A DNA stretch of 64,000 bases, from contig CBDCFF010000027.1 in assembly GCA_965216225.1 (NCBI GenBank), forward strand, positions 62,001 through 126,000, in the 5' to 3' direction. Positions 1-12,000 of the stretch are shown here, piece after piece. The DNA is from 3107 sp965216225. Lineage in GTDB: Bacteria; Pseudomonadota; Alphaproteobacteria; Rhodobacterales; Rhodobacteraceae. The notes under the pieces were generated by a model. The model saw only the letters and a program-made list of their open reading frames with translations. It did no database searches and was not told where the DNA came from. Position 1 is the first letter of the stretch. Every line of letters begins with the position of its first letter. Both the position numbers and the translations under genes were made by a program.

Positions 1-3000
1 GTCGTCGGTGATGGCGCCGGTGAAGTCGAGCGAAACGGGCGTCGCCTCGCCGCGGTTACTGCTCTGATCGAGTGTCCACCGGATGGTGATCGTCTCATCA
101 TCTTCGGCCACCATGTCATCGGTGATGGTGATGGCGAGCGTCGCCGAGAGATCCCCCGCCGGTACCGTGAAAGACACGCTTCCCCCCGTCAGGAAGTCGT
201 CCTCGTAGTCCACACCCCGCGTCGCCGTGCCGCCGATGCCCCCGGCTGTCGCTCCATAGGCCGTGTCCAGGCTGCTCGGGTGGTCGAGCGTCAGGGTCAG
301 CCTCATCGTGCCGCCCTCGCCCGCGGTGACATCCGCGATCGAGGCCATCGGCACGCCCTCGTCATCCCGAATGCTGACAGTGGCCACTGCGGATGATGGG
401 TCCAGCGTCGCGCCCGCCGGGTTGCCCAGCATGACCCGGAAGCTCCCGGGCGCACCGGCTTCAAAGGTATCGTTGTCCAGGATCGGGATGGTGATCGCCT
501 GCGATGTCACGCCCGGCGCGAAGGTGAGCGTGCCCATGGTTGCCGTATAGTCTACCCCCGCCACCGCAGTGCTGTCCTGCGTCTGGTAATCCACGGTAAT
601 CATATCAAGGCTGGTGCGGTCAAGTTCCACGCCGACCATGCCGACACCCTCGTTCTCGGCAACCTCCACGTTGACAGAAACGAACGACAGCGCCGGCAGC
701 GCGTCCGTCGTCCCGGTCCCGCTCTGCGACCACGGACTGTCGCCTTCGCCATTCGTCGCCCGCACCTGCACCTCGTATTCCGTGTCTTCAACCAGATTCA
801 GGATGAACGCCATCAGCCCGGACTCATCGCCGGGACCGGCAATCCAGGCGTTCTCCGTTGTCTTCCGGTAGCGCAGGTCGTAGCCGGTGATCGCCGGGCG
901 GTCCGTATTGTCCGGCTGCGTCCACTCCACGATGAGGCTGTCGGGAAAGTCCATGATTGTCACCACCACGGGCGCATCCGGCGCAAGCGGCGGCTCGAGA
1001 TCGTTGACGTTGATCGTCACCGCGATCAACGCCGTGCCGCCGTTGCGGTCATCCGCCGTCACCGTCACCGAGTAGCTCGTCTTCGCCTCGTAGTCGTAGC
1101 TCTCGCCCACCAGGGTCTGAATCTGGCCGCTTGTCGGAACGATGCCGAACTTCGCCATATCGGGGCCGCCCAGAGTGTATTCGAGCGTGTCGCCGTCCGC
1201 GTCCGTCGCGGCGACCGGCGCGCCGATGTCCAGCGCCACCGCCACCGTCGCATCGCCCACCGTCTCTGTCAGAGTCAGAATCCGGGGCGCGACGCCCGCG
1301 AACACCGGTGCGGTATTGATGGTTGCGGCTCCCGCCGGCCAGGCATCGCTGGTCAGCGCCTCCGGGTTGTCCGCGTCGTCGGTGAAGCTGGCCTGCACCC
1401 TGATCTTCCCGCCCGCATCCGCCGCAACCAGCGTGTAGGCGCCAGCGTCCGCGCCGATGTTGGTCTCCGTGCCGAACTCATCCACGCGGATCCACTGATA
1501 GGTGTAGCCGGGGCTCGTCAGCCCGTCCGCATCCGCAATCCCGCCAGTATCCGCCGTCAGCACCTCGCCCACCTGCGCCGCGCCCGAGATCACCGGCGCG
1601 CCGGTCGCGGGGGTGTTGTCGGTGTCGATCAGGGTGACGGTCGCCTCCGCATCAGCGCCCTCCTTCATCCACGGCGGCAGCATTCCCAAGCTGATCTTCA
1701 CGCTCTCCCCGTCGTCGTCGTCCACGTCATCGAGCGCAGTCACCCGGAAGGTCTTGCTGATATCGCTGGGGTTGAAGCTAACCGTAACATCAGTAATGTA
1801 ATCCGCAGGGGTCGCCCCGTTCTGCCCCTCCGACACGATTTGCACTATCCCGCTGCCCCGTGCGTATGGCGACAGTCGGACGGTCAGCAGTACCCCCGCC
1901 ACATCGCCTTCGGTCGCTGACGCCGTGGACGACCCGAACGAGATCACCGATTGCGCCACCACACTGGCCGTCGCCGTGCTGGTCAGCGTCTCCGCTGCGC
2001 TGCCGTCGTCGGTGAAATCCACCCTCACCTTCAGCTTCATGCCCACATCGGCAAGCACTGCCGTGTAGGTCGCGACGGTCGCGCCGGGGATGTCATCCTC
2101 ATTTGAGCCGTCCACCCGGATCCACTGGTACATATAACCGGGAGCGGTCAGCCCGTCGGCATCGGAGATCCCGCTGGTGTCCACTGTCAGCGTCAGCCCG
2201 TGCTGTGGCTCCGGATTCCCGTCATCATCCAGCGGTGCGCCAGTGATCACCGGCGCGCCGCTGGCGGCGGTGTTGGCGGGGTCGAGCACCCTCACCGTGG
2301 CGGTGTCGGTGGCGGGGGCGGTGCCGTTGCTAATGTGGCCGGCCCCGGTCACGGTCAGGGTGAAGGTCAGTACGGTGTCATCCGCCAGCATCGGGATCGT
2401 CGCCACCGGCGTGGCGCTGGTGTTGTCGTCGAACGTCACCCCGCTCGTGGTGGTGGCCCAGCGATAGGTCACGTTGTCGCCCCACGGCCCGCCATCGCTG
2501 CCGGTCAGCGTCACCGTGCCCCCGGCGGTCGAGACCGTGCCGTCATCGGGCAGGGCGTCGGCGACGGGCGCAAAGGGCGCACCCGGATTGCCCGTCAGGC
2601 GCAGATCCGTCAGCGCGGTCAGCGGTTCGAACACCCCGGCGGGAAGCGTGGCGAGGGCGTTGCGGTGCAGATACAGAACCGTCAGCGCGGTCAGCCCGTC
2701 AAACACCCCGGCGGGAAGCGTGGACAGTTGGTTGTTGTACAGCCACAACGCCGTCAGCGCGGGCAGCCCGTCAAACACCCCGGCGGGAAGCGTGGACAGT
2801 TGGTTGTCGAACAGCCCCAGCGTCTCCAGCGCGGTCAGCGGTTCGAACACCCCGGCGGGGAGCGTGGTCAGATCGTTTTCGTACAGATACAGAACCGTCA
2901 GCGCGGTCAGCCCGTCGAACACCCCGGCGGGCAGCGTGGTCAGGTCGTTGCGGTCCAGCTCCAGCACCCCCAGCGCGGTCAGCGGTTCGAACACCCCGGC

Positions 3001-6000
3001 GGGGAGCGTGGTCAGATCGTTTTCGTACAGATACAGAACCGTCAGCGCGGTCAGCCCGTCGAACACCCCGGCGGGAAGCGTGGTCAGGCCGGTGTCACTC
3101 AGATCCAGAATCGTCACCCCGGTCAGCCCGGCGAAATCCCCCGCCGCGAGGGCGGTGATACTCTCGCCGGAAACGTCCAGCGAACCGGTGATGGCGACGA
3201 GGTGGATGGCGGTGACATCGACGCAGTCGGTGACGCCGGGGATTGCAGCCAGCAGCGCATCGCGCACCGCAGGCGTGCGCAGGCAGATGCCGGCGGCGGG
3301 GTCGAACACCGTCACCGAGGCCGAAGCCGCGTCGGCGACGAGCACATACGCGCCATCCGGCGATACGGGGATCGTCGCCGTCACGGTGTTGGCGGTCGTC
3401 CCGGCGGTGTCGCTGTCGGTCGGAAGTAACAGCGCCGCCGTCGCCGAGCCCGCGGCGAAGGTCGCCGTATCGGTGGGCGCGAACGCGCCGTCAAGGCTCT
3501 CGCTGATCTCCACCGTCACCGTCAGTGCGGCGGCGGTGTCGCCGGTGCGCGACAGGGTGAACGAAACCGGATCACCCTCCGCAATCCCGGTGGCAAGCGC
3601 CGAGATGCTCAGTTCGGGCACATCCGCCGCCTCGCGCATCACCGTCACCGTGTAGGTCTGCGTGGTGTTGTCGTCCGCCGCCGTTACCCTCACATTGATG
3701 ACGTTGTCGCCCTCCGCCAGCGCCGCGTCCAGCGCGGGGGTGCCCGGATTGGTGTCGGGGATCACCGCGTCGTTCTCATTGAGGTATTCGACCGTGGCAT
3801 TGCTGTCGCTCAACGTCGGCGCGATGGTGATCGAGGTCACGGCGTTCGCCACCGACACCGCATAATCGAACGTGCCCGCCGCGAAGGTCGGCGGGTCCAG
3901 GGTCAGGTCGCTGGTGCCATCATTGACCGTCAGCCCGCTCAGGGTCGCGTCGTCGGAGGGCGGGGCCTTGGTCAGCTTCACCTCGACCGAATCGCCGTTG
4001 GACCAGGAGAGGCCGGAACTGCTCCACTCCCGGCGGTCGGCTGCCAGCGGCGTGTCGGCATCGGCGAAGGCAAACTCCGCGTCGCGCACATGCAGGATCA
4101 GCGACTGGCTGCCGGCGGTGATGTCCGGATCGAGAACCAGCCGCAACTGCCCGCCGGACTGAAGCCGCAACTGCCTGATGTCGTAGTCGGTCGTGTCATA
4201 GGTGAACGTGTTATCCGAAAGATGGTCCGAGCAGTCGTCTGCGCCCGTCCCCGTACAGCCCCGGTCGCCGCTGCCCAGCCCCTGAACGGTCAGCGTCGCA
4301 CACCAGAGCACGCCGCTCTCGCATTCCACCGTCGCCGTCGCCGTGCTGAACAGCGGCCCCTCGGCATAGCCCGCGTCGTCGCGGAAACTGACCGCCACCC
4401 GCAGCTGCCTGCCCGCATCCGCGCTGGTCACGGCGTAGCTCACCGCCGTCGCGTCCGCGATGTCCTCCGGGTTCGACGTGCCGTCGCTGTCCACGCGCTG
4501 CCACTGGTATGCGTAGCCGGGACTTGTCAGGCCGTCGGCGTCGGCAATCGTGTCCGGCGTCGCCGTCAGCGTCCGGCCCACCTGCGCCATGCCGGTGATC
4601 GCCGGTGCGCCGGTCGCCGTGGTGTTGCCCGCGTCCGACCTGACGGCCCCCCTTACGTTTATCAGCAAGGAAGTGGTTGTGGAGAGTCCTGCTGATAAGA
4701 AATTATTGTCGATCAGCCAGCCCGCAACGCCCGTCTGTGCATCGGAGAAGGTCCTGGCGATAGTGAAGTCCCCATTTGAGTCGCCATCACCGGTGAAAGT
4801 GATCAGATACCGGGTATCGGGGAGGAGCGTGGCGCCCGCCGGGGCCGCGAAATTATTCACCGCGCCCTCGATGATCGTGCCCGGCGTGGTCAGAGTATGG
4901 ACCAGCGCGCCCAGCTTGTAGATGGGATCGGCGTTGTCGAACCTGTAAACCTCTACCGTGAAAATTTCGCCGGCCGAACGGTTGTCCTCCGTCACGTGGA
5001 TCCCGACGGAATTCAGTTCATAGCCGTGCGCCTCGCTGCCGGTCGTGAAGCCCTGCGCGGTGAGGCCGGGAAAGCTGTTCCCCACGGTTTGTGCAACGCT
5101 GTGCATGGTCTCCGCCGTATTGCTGACCAGCACCTCGCCCGGCGGCGGAGCGGTCGTCCCGCTGCCGCTGGCGGACCAATCGCCGTCGCCGTCGGCGTTG
5201 GTCGCGCGCACCTGCACCTGGTACTGCGTGTCCGGCGCCAGGCCCATGATGACCGCGCTGCGCATATCCACGCTCTGCGGGCCGGGCGTAAAGGCGACCG
5301 TCGTTCCCGGCCTGTATTGCAAATCGTAAGTGATCGCCGGGCGGCCCGTGTTGTTCGATGAGTTCCAGCTCACGTCGAGGCTCATGGTGCTGCCTGCGGT
5401 CGCACTCACCGTGGGCGTTTGCGCCTGAAACGGCCGCTCTGCGACATCGTTGACGTCGATCGTCACCGCGATGATGGCAGAGCCGCCGTTGCCGTCCGTC
5501 ACCGTCACCGTCACTGCGTAGCTCGGGGTGGTTTCGTGATCGTAGTTCATGTGCGGTTTGGTGGTGATCTGGCCGGTGGTGGTGATCCCGAAACTCGCCG
5601 CATCGGTGCCGCCGAGGGCGTAGGTCAGCGTGTCGCCCGCATCCGCGTCCGTCGCCGCGACCGGCAGGCCGATGTTGCTCGCCAAGCTCTTTGTCGAGTC
5701 GCCCTCGTCCTCATCGAAACTGCGCGTCACCGGGGTGGTGTCGGTAAACACCGGATCGGCGTTGGTGGGGGCGGTCGCTGTCACCGTGGCGGTGTCGGTG
5801 TCGGGGGCGATGCCGCCGCTGAAACCGGATTCGCCGCCAGCCCCGGTCACGGTCAGGGTGAAGGTCAGTTCGGTGCCCGCCGTCAGCGCCGGGATCGTCA
5901 CCTCCGTCATGGCGCTGGCGCCATTGTTGAACGTCACCGTCACCCCGCTCGCCGGATCGGTCAGCGCCCAGCCATAGGTCACGTTGTCGCCCCACGGCCC

Positions 6001-9000
6001 GCCATCGCTGCCGCTGCCGTCGAGCATCACATCGCCCCCGGTGATCAGGACCGTTCCGTCATCGGGCTGGGCGTCGGCGACGGGCGCGAAATCATCCGTG
6101 TCGATGTCGTTGTCGGGGCCGGGATTGTTCGACAGGTTCAGAATCGTCAGCGCGGTCAGCAGTTCGAACACGTCGTCGGGAAGCGTGGTCAACTCGTTGT
6201 TGTCCAGAAACAGATCCCTCAGCGCGGTCGGCCCGTCGAACACCCCGGCGGGCAGCGTGGTCAACTTGTTGTTGTCCAGAAGCAACAGCGTCAGCGAGGT
6301 CAGCCTGTCGAACACCCCGACGGGAAGCGTGGCCAAGGCGTTGTGGCGCAGCCACAGCGTCGTCAGCGCGGTCGGCCCGTCGAACACCCCGACGGGAAGC
6401 GTGGACAGATCGTTGTCGTCCAGAAACAGTTCCCTCAGCGCGGTCAGCCCGTCGAACACCCCGACGGGAAGCGTGGACAGATCGTTGTCGTCCAGAAACA
6501 GTTCCCTCAGCGCGGTCAGCCCGTCGAACACCCCGACGGGAAGCGTGGACAGATCGTTGTCGTCCAGCCGCAGCCTCTCCAGCGCGGTCAGCCCGGCGAA
6601 CACCCCGGCGGGAAGCGTGGTCAGGTCGTTTTCGTACAGCGACAGCATCGTCAGCGCGGTCAGCCCGTCGAACACCCCGACGGGAAGCGTGGCGAGGGCG
6701 TTGTCGTACAGCGACAGCATCGTCAGCGAGGTCAGCCCGTCGAACACGTCGTCGGGAAGCGTGGCGAGGGCGTTGTCGTACAGCGACAACAGCGTCAGCG
6801 AGGTCAGCCCGTCGAACACCCCGGCGGGAAGCGTGGCGAGGGCGTTGTTGTTCAGATACAGTTGCGGCAGCGCGGTCAGCCCGGCGAAATCCCCCACCGC
6901 GAGGGCGGTGACATCGCCCGCCAGATCCAGCGCACCGGTGATGGCGGTGAGGTGGGCGGCGGTGACATCGGCGCAGGCGACGGGCGCGCCCTCATTGCTC
7001 GCAATATGGAGCAGCAACTCGTCGCGCACCTCAGCCGTCCGCCCGCAGATGCCGAGGGCGGGGTCAACAACCGTGCCGCCCGGCGGCCAGGCGGCGCTGG
7101 TCAGCGTCTCGGCGTAATTGTCATCGTCGGTAAAGCTGACCCTTACGCCGACCGTCCCGCCCGCGTCTTCGGGGGTCAGCGCATAGGTGGCCAGGGTCGC
7201 GCCCGCGATGTCGGACGAGTTCATGCCGTCCGCGTCCATGCGCACCCACTGCCAGGTGAAACCGGCGGACATGGCGGTCAGCCCGTTGTCATCCACGATG
7301 CCGTCCGGGATGCCGTCCGCATCGGCATCGGTCGTCAGCACCTCGCCCACCTGCGCCGTGCCGGAGATCACCGGCGCGCCGGTGGCGAGGTAGTTGGCGA
7401 CCACCGGATGAGAAAAAATCTCCGCTACCAACGCGCCCGTCTCCGCCGCCCGGAGCAGCGGCGAGCCCGGCGCATGACCATCCGTGTCTTGGTAGCTGAT
7501 AGTAACGGGGGGAGTCAGGGTCCGGTCGGCAGGGACGGTCAGGATCACTGTCACGCCGTTTACCGTGACGGTTGCCTCTCTGCTGTCAATGGCGGGGTCC
7601 ACCCCGACAATGGCGAATAGCTGAGGAGATGGCACCGCAGTTTCGTCAAGCGGCAGATCGAAGATCATCGTCAGCACGACGCCCTCGGCGCGGGCGCCGA
7701 GCAACACCGGCCTCGCCACCACCGGCGTGCCGTCCGTCACACCGTCCACTTGCCCTGAGGGTTCGCCAGTGACCTGTGCGCCGCCTGAAAGGGTCCGGGT
7801 GGCGATCACCTGCACGTGGTACGTCGCCGCGTCTTCGAGCAGGCCGGTAATCGTGTACGCCGTCGTGCCGGAGGGGAGCACTGCCTCGCGGCCATCCGCG
7901 TTGGCGTCTTCGAACTTCTCGTGCCCGTATCTCCACTGCACGATGTAGCCGTCGGCGAACGCCGCCGCATCCCACACTACCGCCAGTGCGTGATTCTGGC
8001 TCGGCGGCGTGGACACCGTGACCCCCGTCACCGGCGCGGGCGGGTCGTCGTCAACGATAGTGCCGGTGGCGGTGCCCGCGCCCGTGGCGATCACCGCCCC
8101 GACCGTCGGGTTCGACAGCGTTACCGTGAACGTCTCGTCGGGCTCGGCGTCCGTGTCGACAGTGGTGGCAACGGTGAACGTCTTTGGACCATCCCCCGCA
8201 GCGAAGGTCAGGGCGCCGGAAGCCGCCGTGTAATCGGCGCCCGCAGTCGCCGTGTCGTCGCTCGTGGCGTAATCCACCGTAACCGGGCCCGACGCGGCGG
8301 GCGACAGGGTGACGGTGAACGTGATCTCGCCCCCCTCATCCGCCGGGGCAGCGACGGCGATGGAAAGGCCCACGGGCACCGTCGGTGTCTCCGTCACCGG
8401 GGCGGAGGCGGCGCTCTCGACCTCCGTGGCGTTGGTGAGGGTCCGGGTGGCGATCACCCGCACGTCGTATGCGATGTCGTTGGTCAGCCCGGTAATGGTG
8501 TGAGAGGTCGCCGCGCCATCGCCGATCACCGCCTCCCGGCCACCGGTGGCGGCGTCGGCGAAACCCTCGACGCCGGATTTCCACTGCACCTTGTAGCCGG
8601 TGGCGAAATCCGCCGCGGCCCACCCTGCCGTCAGCCGCGCATCGCCCGGCGTGACCGTCGCCGTCACCGGCGCGGGCGGATCGTCGTCGATGATGGTGAT
8701 GGTGAGCGGGATCGTCGGCGGTTCCAGCATGGAAGTGTTGCCGGACGCCCAGTTCATGATGATCGTCTTGTCGGGCTCGGCCACGAGATCGTTATGCCCG
8801 GAAGTGAAAGTATTGAGGTCTTCGATGGTGTTTAATCGGGAAAGAAGCATCCCTGCCGTGACGGAGATCCTTCGCTGACCAGCACCGCCTCCCGTAAAAT
8901 TGAAATCTGTCCCGACGACCGCCGTTCCCGTGATATTCACATTCCCGATCGTGTATGAGATATCCGAAGCGCTCATCCTGTCGAGTTGCAGCCTGATGGC

Positions 9001-12000
9001 AAAATCCTCGCCCTCGGTGATCAGTGTCCTGTTCTCGTTGTTGCCGGACACGGTTTCCGTCACCACTGTGGATGCCGTCACCACATCGTTGTTGGCGATC
9101 CTGACAGACGCATTCGGACCGGGCAGTGTCGCCCCCGATACGCCCGAAAGTACGACGGAAAATTCCAACCTGTCGTCAGCATGATTGTCGTTGTCGAGCA
9201 GCGGGACGGTGATCATCTTCGATGTCTCGCCCGGCGCGAAGCTGAGCGTGCCAGGGGTCGCCGTGTAATCCTCGCCCTCTGTCGCCGTGCCGGAGGTCGC
9301 CGCGTAATCCACGGTCACCGTGTCCCCGCCAGTCGGGTAGGGAGGATCAAGATTGACCGTCAGGACCACCTCGCCGTCGCCCTCGCCGACCCTGTGGTCT
9401 GGCTCGTCGAAGCCCAGTTCCGGCAGGGCGCGGGTGACGGTGATCGTGTAGGTCCGGCTCCTGCCGTCCAGGGTGACGGTGATCCCCAGTTCGTTGTCCC
9501 CGAATGCCAGCGCCGCCTGATGCCCGCCGGCCAACGGGTCGCTGTCGGTGAAGCTGAACGCGACGCTCGCGGCGGCATCGGCTGCCGGGGCAACGACCGT
9601 CACCCCGGTAATGTCACGGGCCACACTGGCGGTATAGTTGGATACGGAGGCGGTGAATGGCGACGAAAGACCCACCGGAGCGCCATTCAAGCCGCCCTCG
9701 GTGACTGTCAGCGAGAGCAGCGTCGGGCCGCCTTCGATGCGGCCGGTGGCGGTGGCAGTGGCGATCTCCGCGTTCGACGACGCCCCCGACAGCGTTACCG
9801 TGAACGTCTCGTCATTCTCGTCAACCGCATCGGAAAGGGCGGCGACGGTGAACGTCTGCTCCGTCACGCCCGGCGCGAAGGTCAGCAGGGTGCCCGCGAC
9901 GGCGGTGTAGTCGTCCCCCGCTGTCGCGGTTCCGTCGCTCGTGGCATAGCTGACCGTGACCTGGTCCGCCACCGCAGGGGTCAGGGTGACGGTGAATGTC
10001 AGGTTGTCGCCCTCCTGCGCCGTGGCGTCGGAAATGGCGAGGCTCGCCCTGGTCGGTGTGCCGGACACCGCCGGGTCGGAGGCGGGACCGTTGGCCAGGG
10101 CGGTCCGGGTGGCGATCACCCGCACGTCGTATTCGGTGCCGTTGGTCAGGCCGGTGATCCTGTAACCCGTCGTCGCGCCGTTGCCGATTACATGCTCGGT
10201 GACAGGTATAGGTGCAGAGCTCGGCGCCCACTGCACGATGTAACCATCGGCGGTATCCACCGGCGTCCAGTCCACTTGCAGGCTCTCGTTGCCCGGCGTG
10301 ACCGTCACCCCCGTCACCTGCGCGGGCGGGTCGTCGTCGATGATGGCGATCGCGCTGGTGTTCTGGCTGCCGACGCCGACCCCTTCGGGCAGGGAGCCGA
10401 ACCCGAGGATTACAGTCTCGCCTTTCTCGGGATCGGGATCATCCGCAGCCGTGAGCGTGACCGTCCGGACGGTCTGGCCGCCGGCGAAGGTGATGGACGG
10501 CGGGAACGCGGCGGTGTCAACGTCGGCCATGGACGCGCCATCGGAATACGCCAGCGTCAGGGGGATTTCGACCGTGCGCTGCGGGTCGGCGCTCAGCGCC
10601 ACCGCGATGTCGGTGGAGCCGCCTTCGGCAACGCTGCCGGTGGTCGAGAGGAACGACACCTGCACCGGCACGATGTCCAGCAGCACCGGCTCCAGCGAGA
10701 ATTGAGGCGCCGCCGTCCCTGCGGTATCCTGAATGCGCGGTGTGGGAGGTAAAGGAAGGCTGTCGTACACGTCGGGTTCGTAGCTGATCCCGGCGCCGGA
10801 CGGAATGGGGGCGGCGAATGTCAGCACCACTGTCGTCCCGGTCACATTCACGGCGGTCGGGTCGAGATCAGTGGCGCCGGGAACCACGAGGGTGAAGACC
10901 GGGAGGACCGGTGCCGAACTCTCGTCGAGCGGCTCGTCATAATTCAGCGTCACCGTGCTTCCGGTGGCGACGGCGTTGACAAGCATCGGACCGGGGTCCG
11001 GGATGACGTTTGTCACCGCATAGCCCGAGAGCGCCGCAGCTCTCGTCCCGCCGACATCGCGGATCGGCGACATTCTGCGCCTGTAGTCGAGTTGAATCTC
11101 GTTTCCGAAAGCCGCCGCGTCCGAGAGCGTCAGCACTACCGTTGTTCCGACCAGGTTCACCGCGCTTACGTCCAGCACGGCGAGGACAGTGGGGGTATTA
11201 CCCTGCTGCGGCGACACCAGCTTGACCGTGAAGTCCCCGGTCGCCGGTACGGAGCCCGGATCGAGCGCCTCGCTGTAGATCAGGATCAGCTCCGTCCCGT
11301 TCACCGCTGCGGTCTGGAGAACTGGCACCGTCACCGGGGTATCGTTCGTCACCGCCTGGCCGGAGAGCGCCGCCGCCGTCAGCCCTGCGGCGTTCCCGAT
11401 CGGGTCGCCGGATGGCACGGCATAGGACAACAGCACCGCCTGGCCGGCCTGCACCGCCTCCGCCAGCGTCAGATTGACAAGGATGCCCGACACCGAAACC
11501 GCGCTGACCGATGCCGCCGCGTCGGCCACCGTTACCGTGAAGGCAGAGGCGGCGGGCGTCGAGGTCTCGTCAAGGGGCTGATCGTAGGTCAGGCTCAGCA
11601 CTGCGCCGCTGATCCGGGCCGAATCCAGCACCGGCGCGACGGCGGTGTTGACGATGGTCGCCGCCCGACCGGTGAAAGAGGCGACTTCGTTGCCTGCCGC
11701 GTCGGCGATGCCTGTCACGACGGGGGTGGCGACGGCGGGCATTGCATAGCTCACCACCACCGCGCCGGTGGTCACCGCCGAGGCCAGCGTCAGTTCCAGC
11801 GCCAGGCCGTTCACCGCCACGCCATCCACGGCCACGGCGGCGCCATCCACGGTGACGGTGAAGACATCCGCCGCCGGGGCCGCCGCAATCGCTTCGTGCC
11901 AGTACAGCGTGAGCGTGGCGCCATCCACCACCGCGTTCAGCAACCGTGGCGCAAGGGTGTCCACCTCCACGGCAAGCTGCGCGCCGCCTGCCCTGCCGCC

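Noticed and set aside
2608..6890. Regularly spaced repeats as a CRISPR array
   Set aside because: The 72-nt periodicity is contiguous, in frame and encodes leucine-rich repeats; there are no unique spacers or cas genes.
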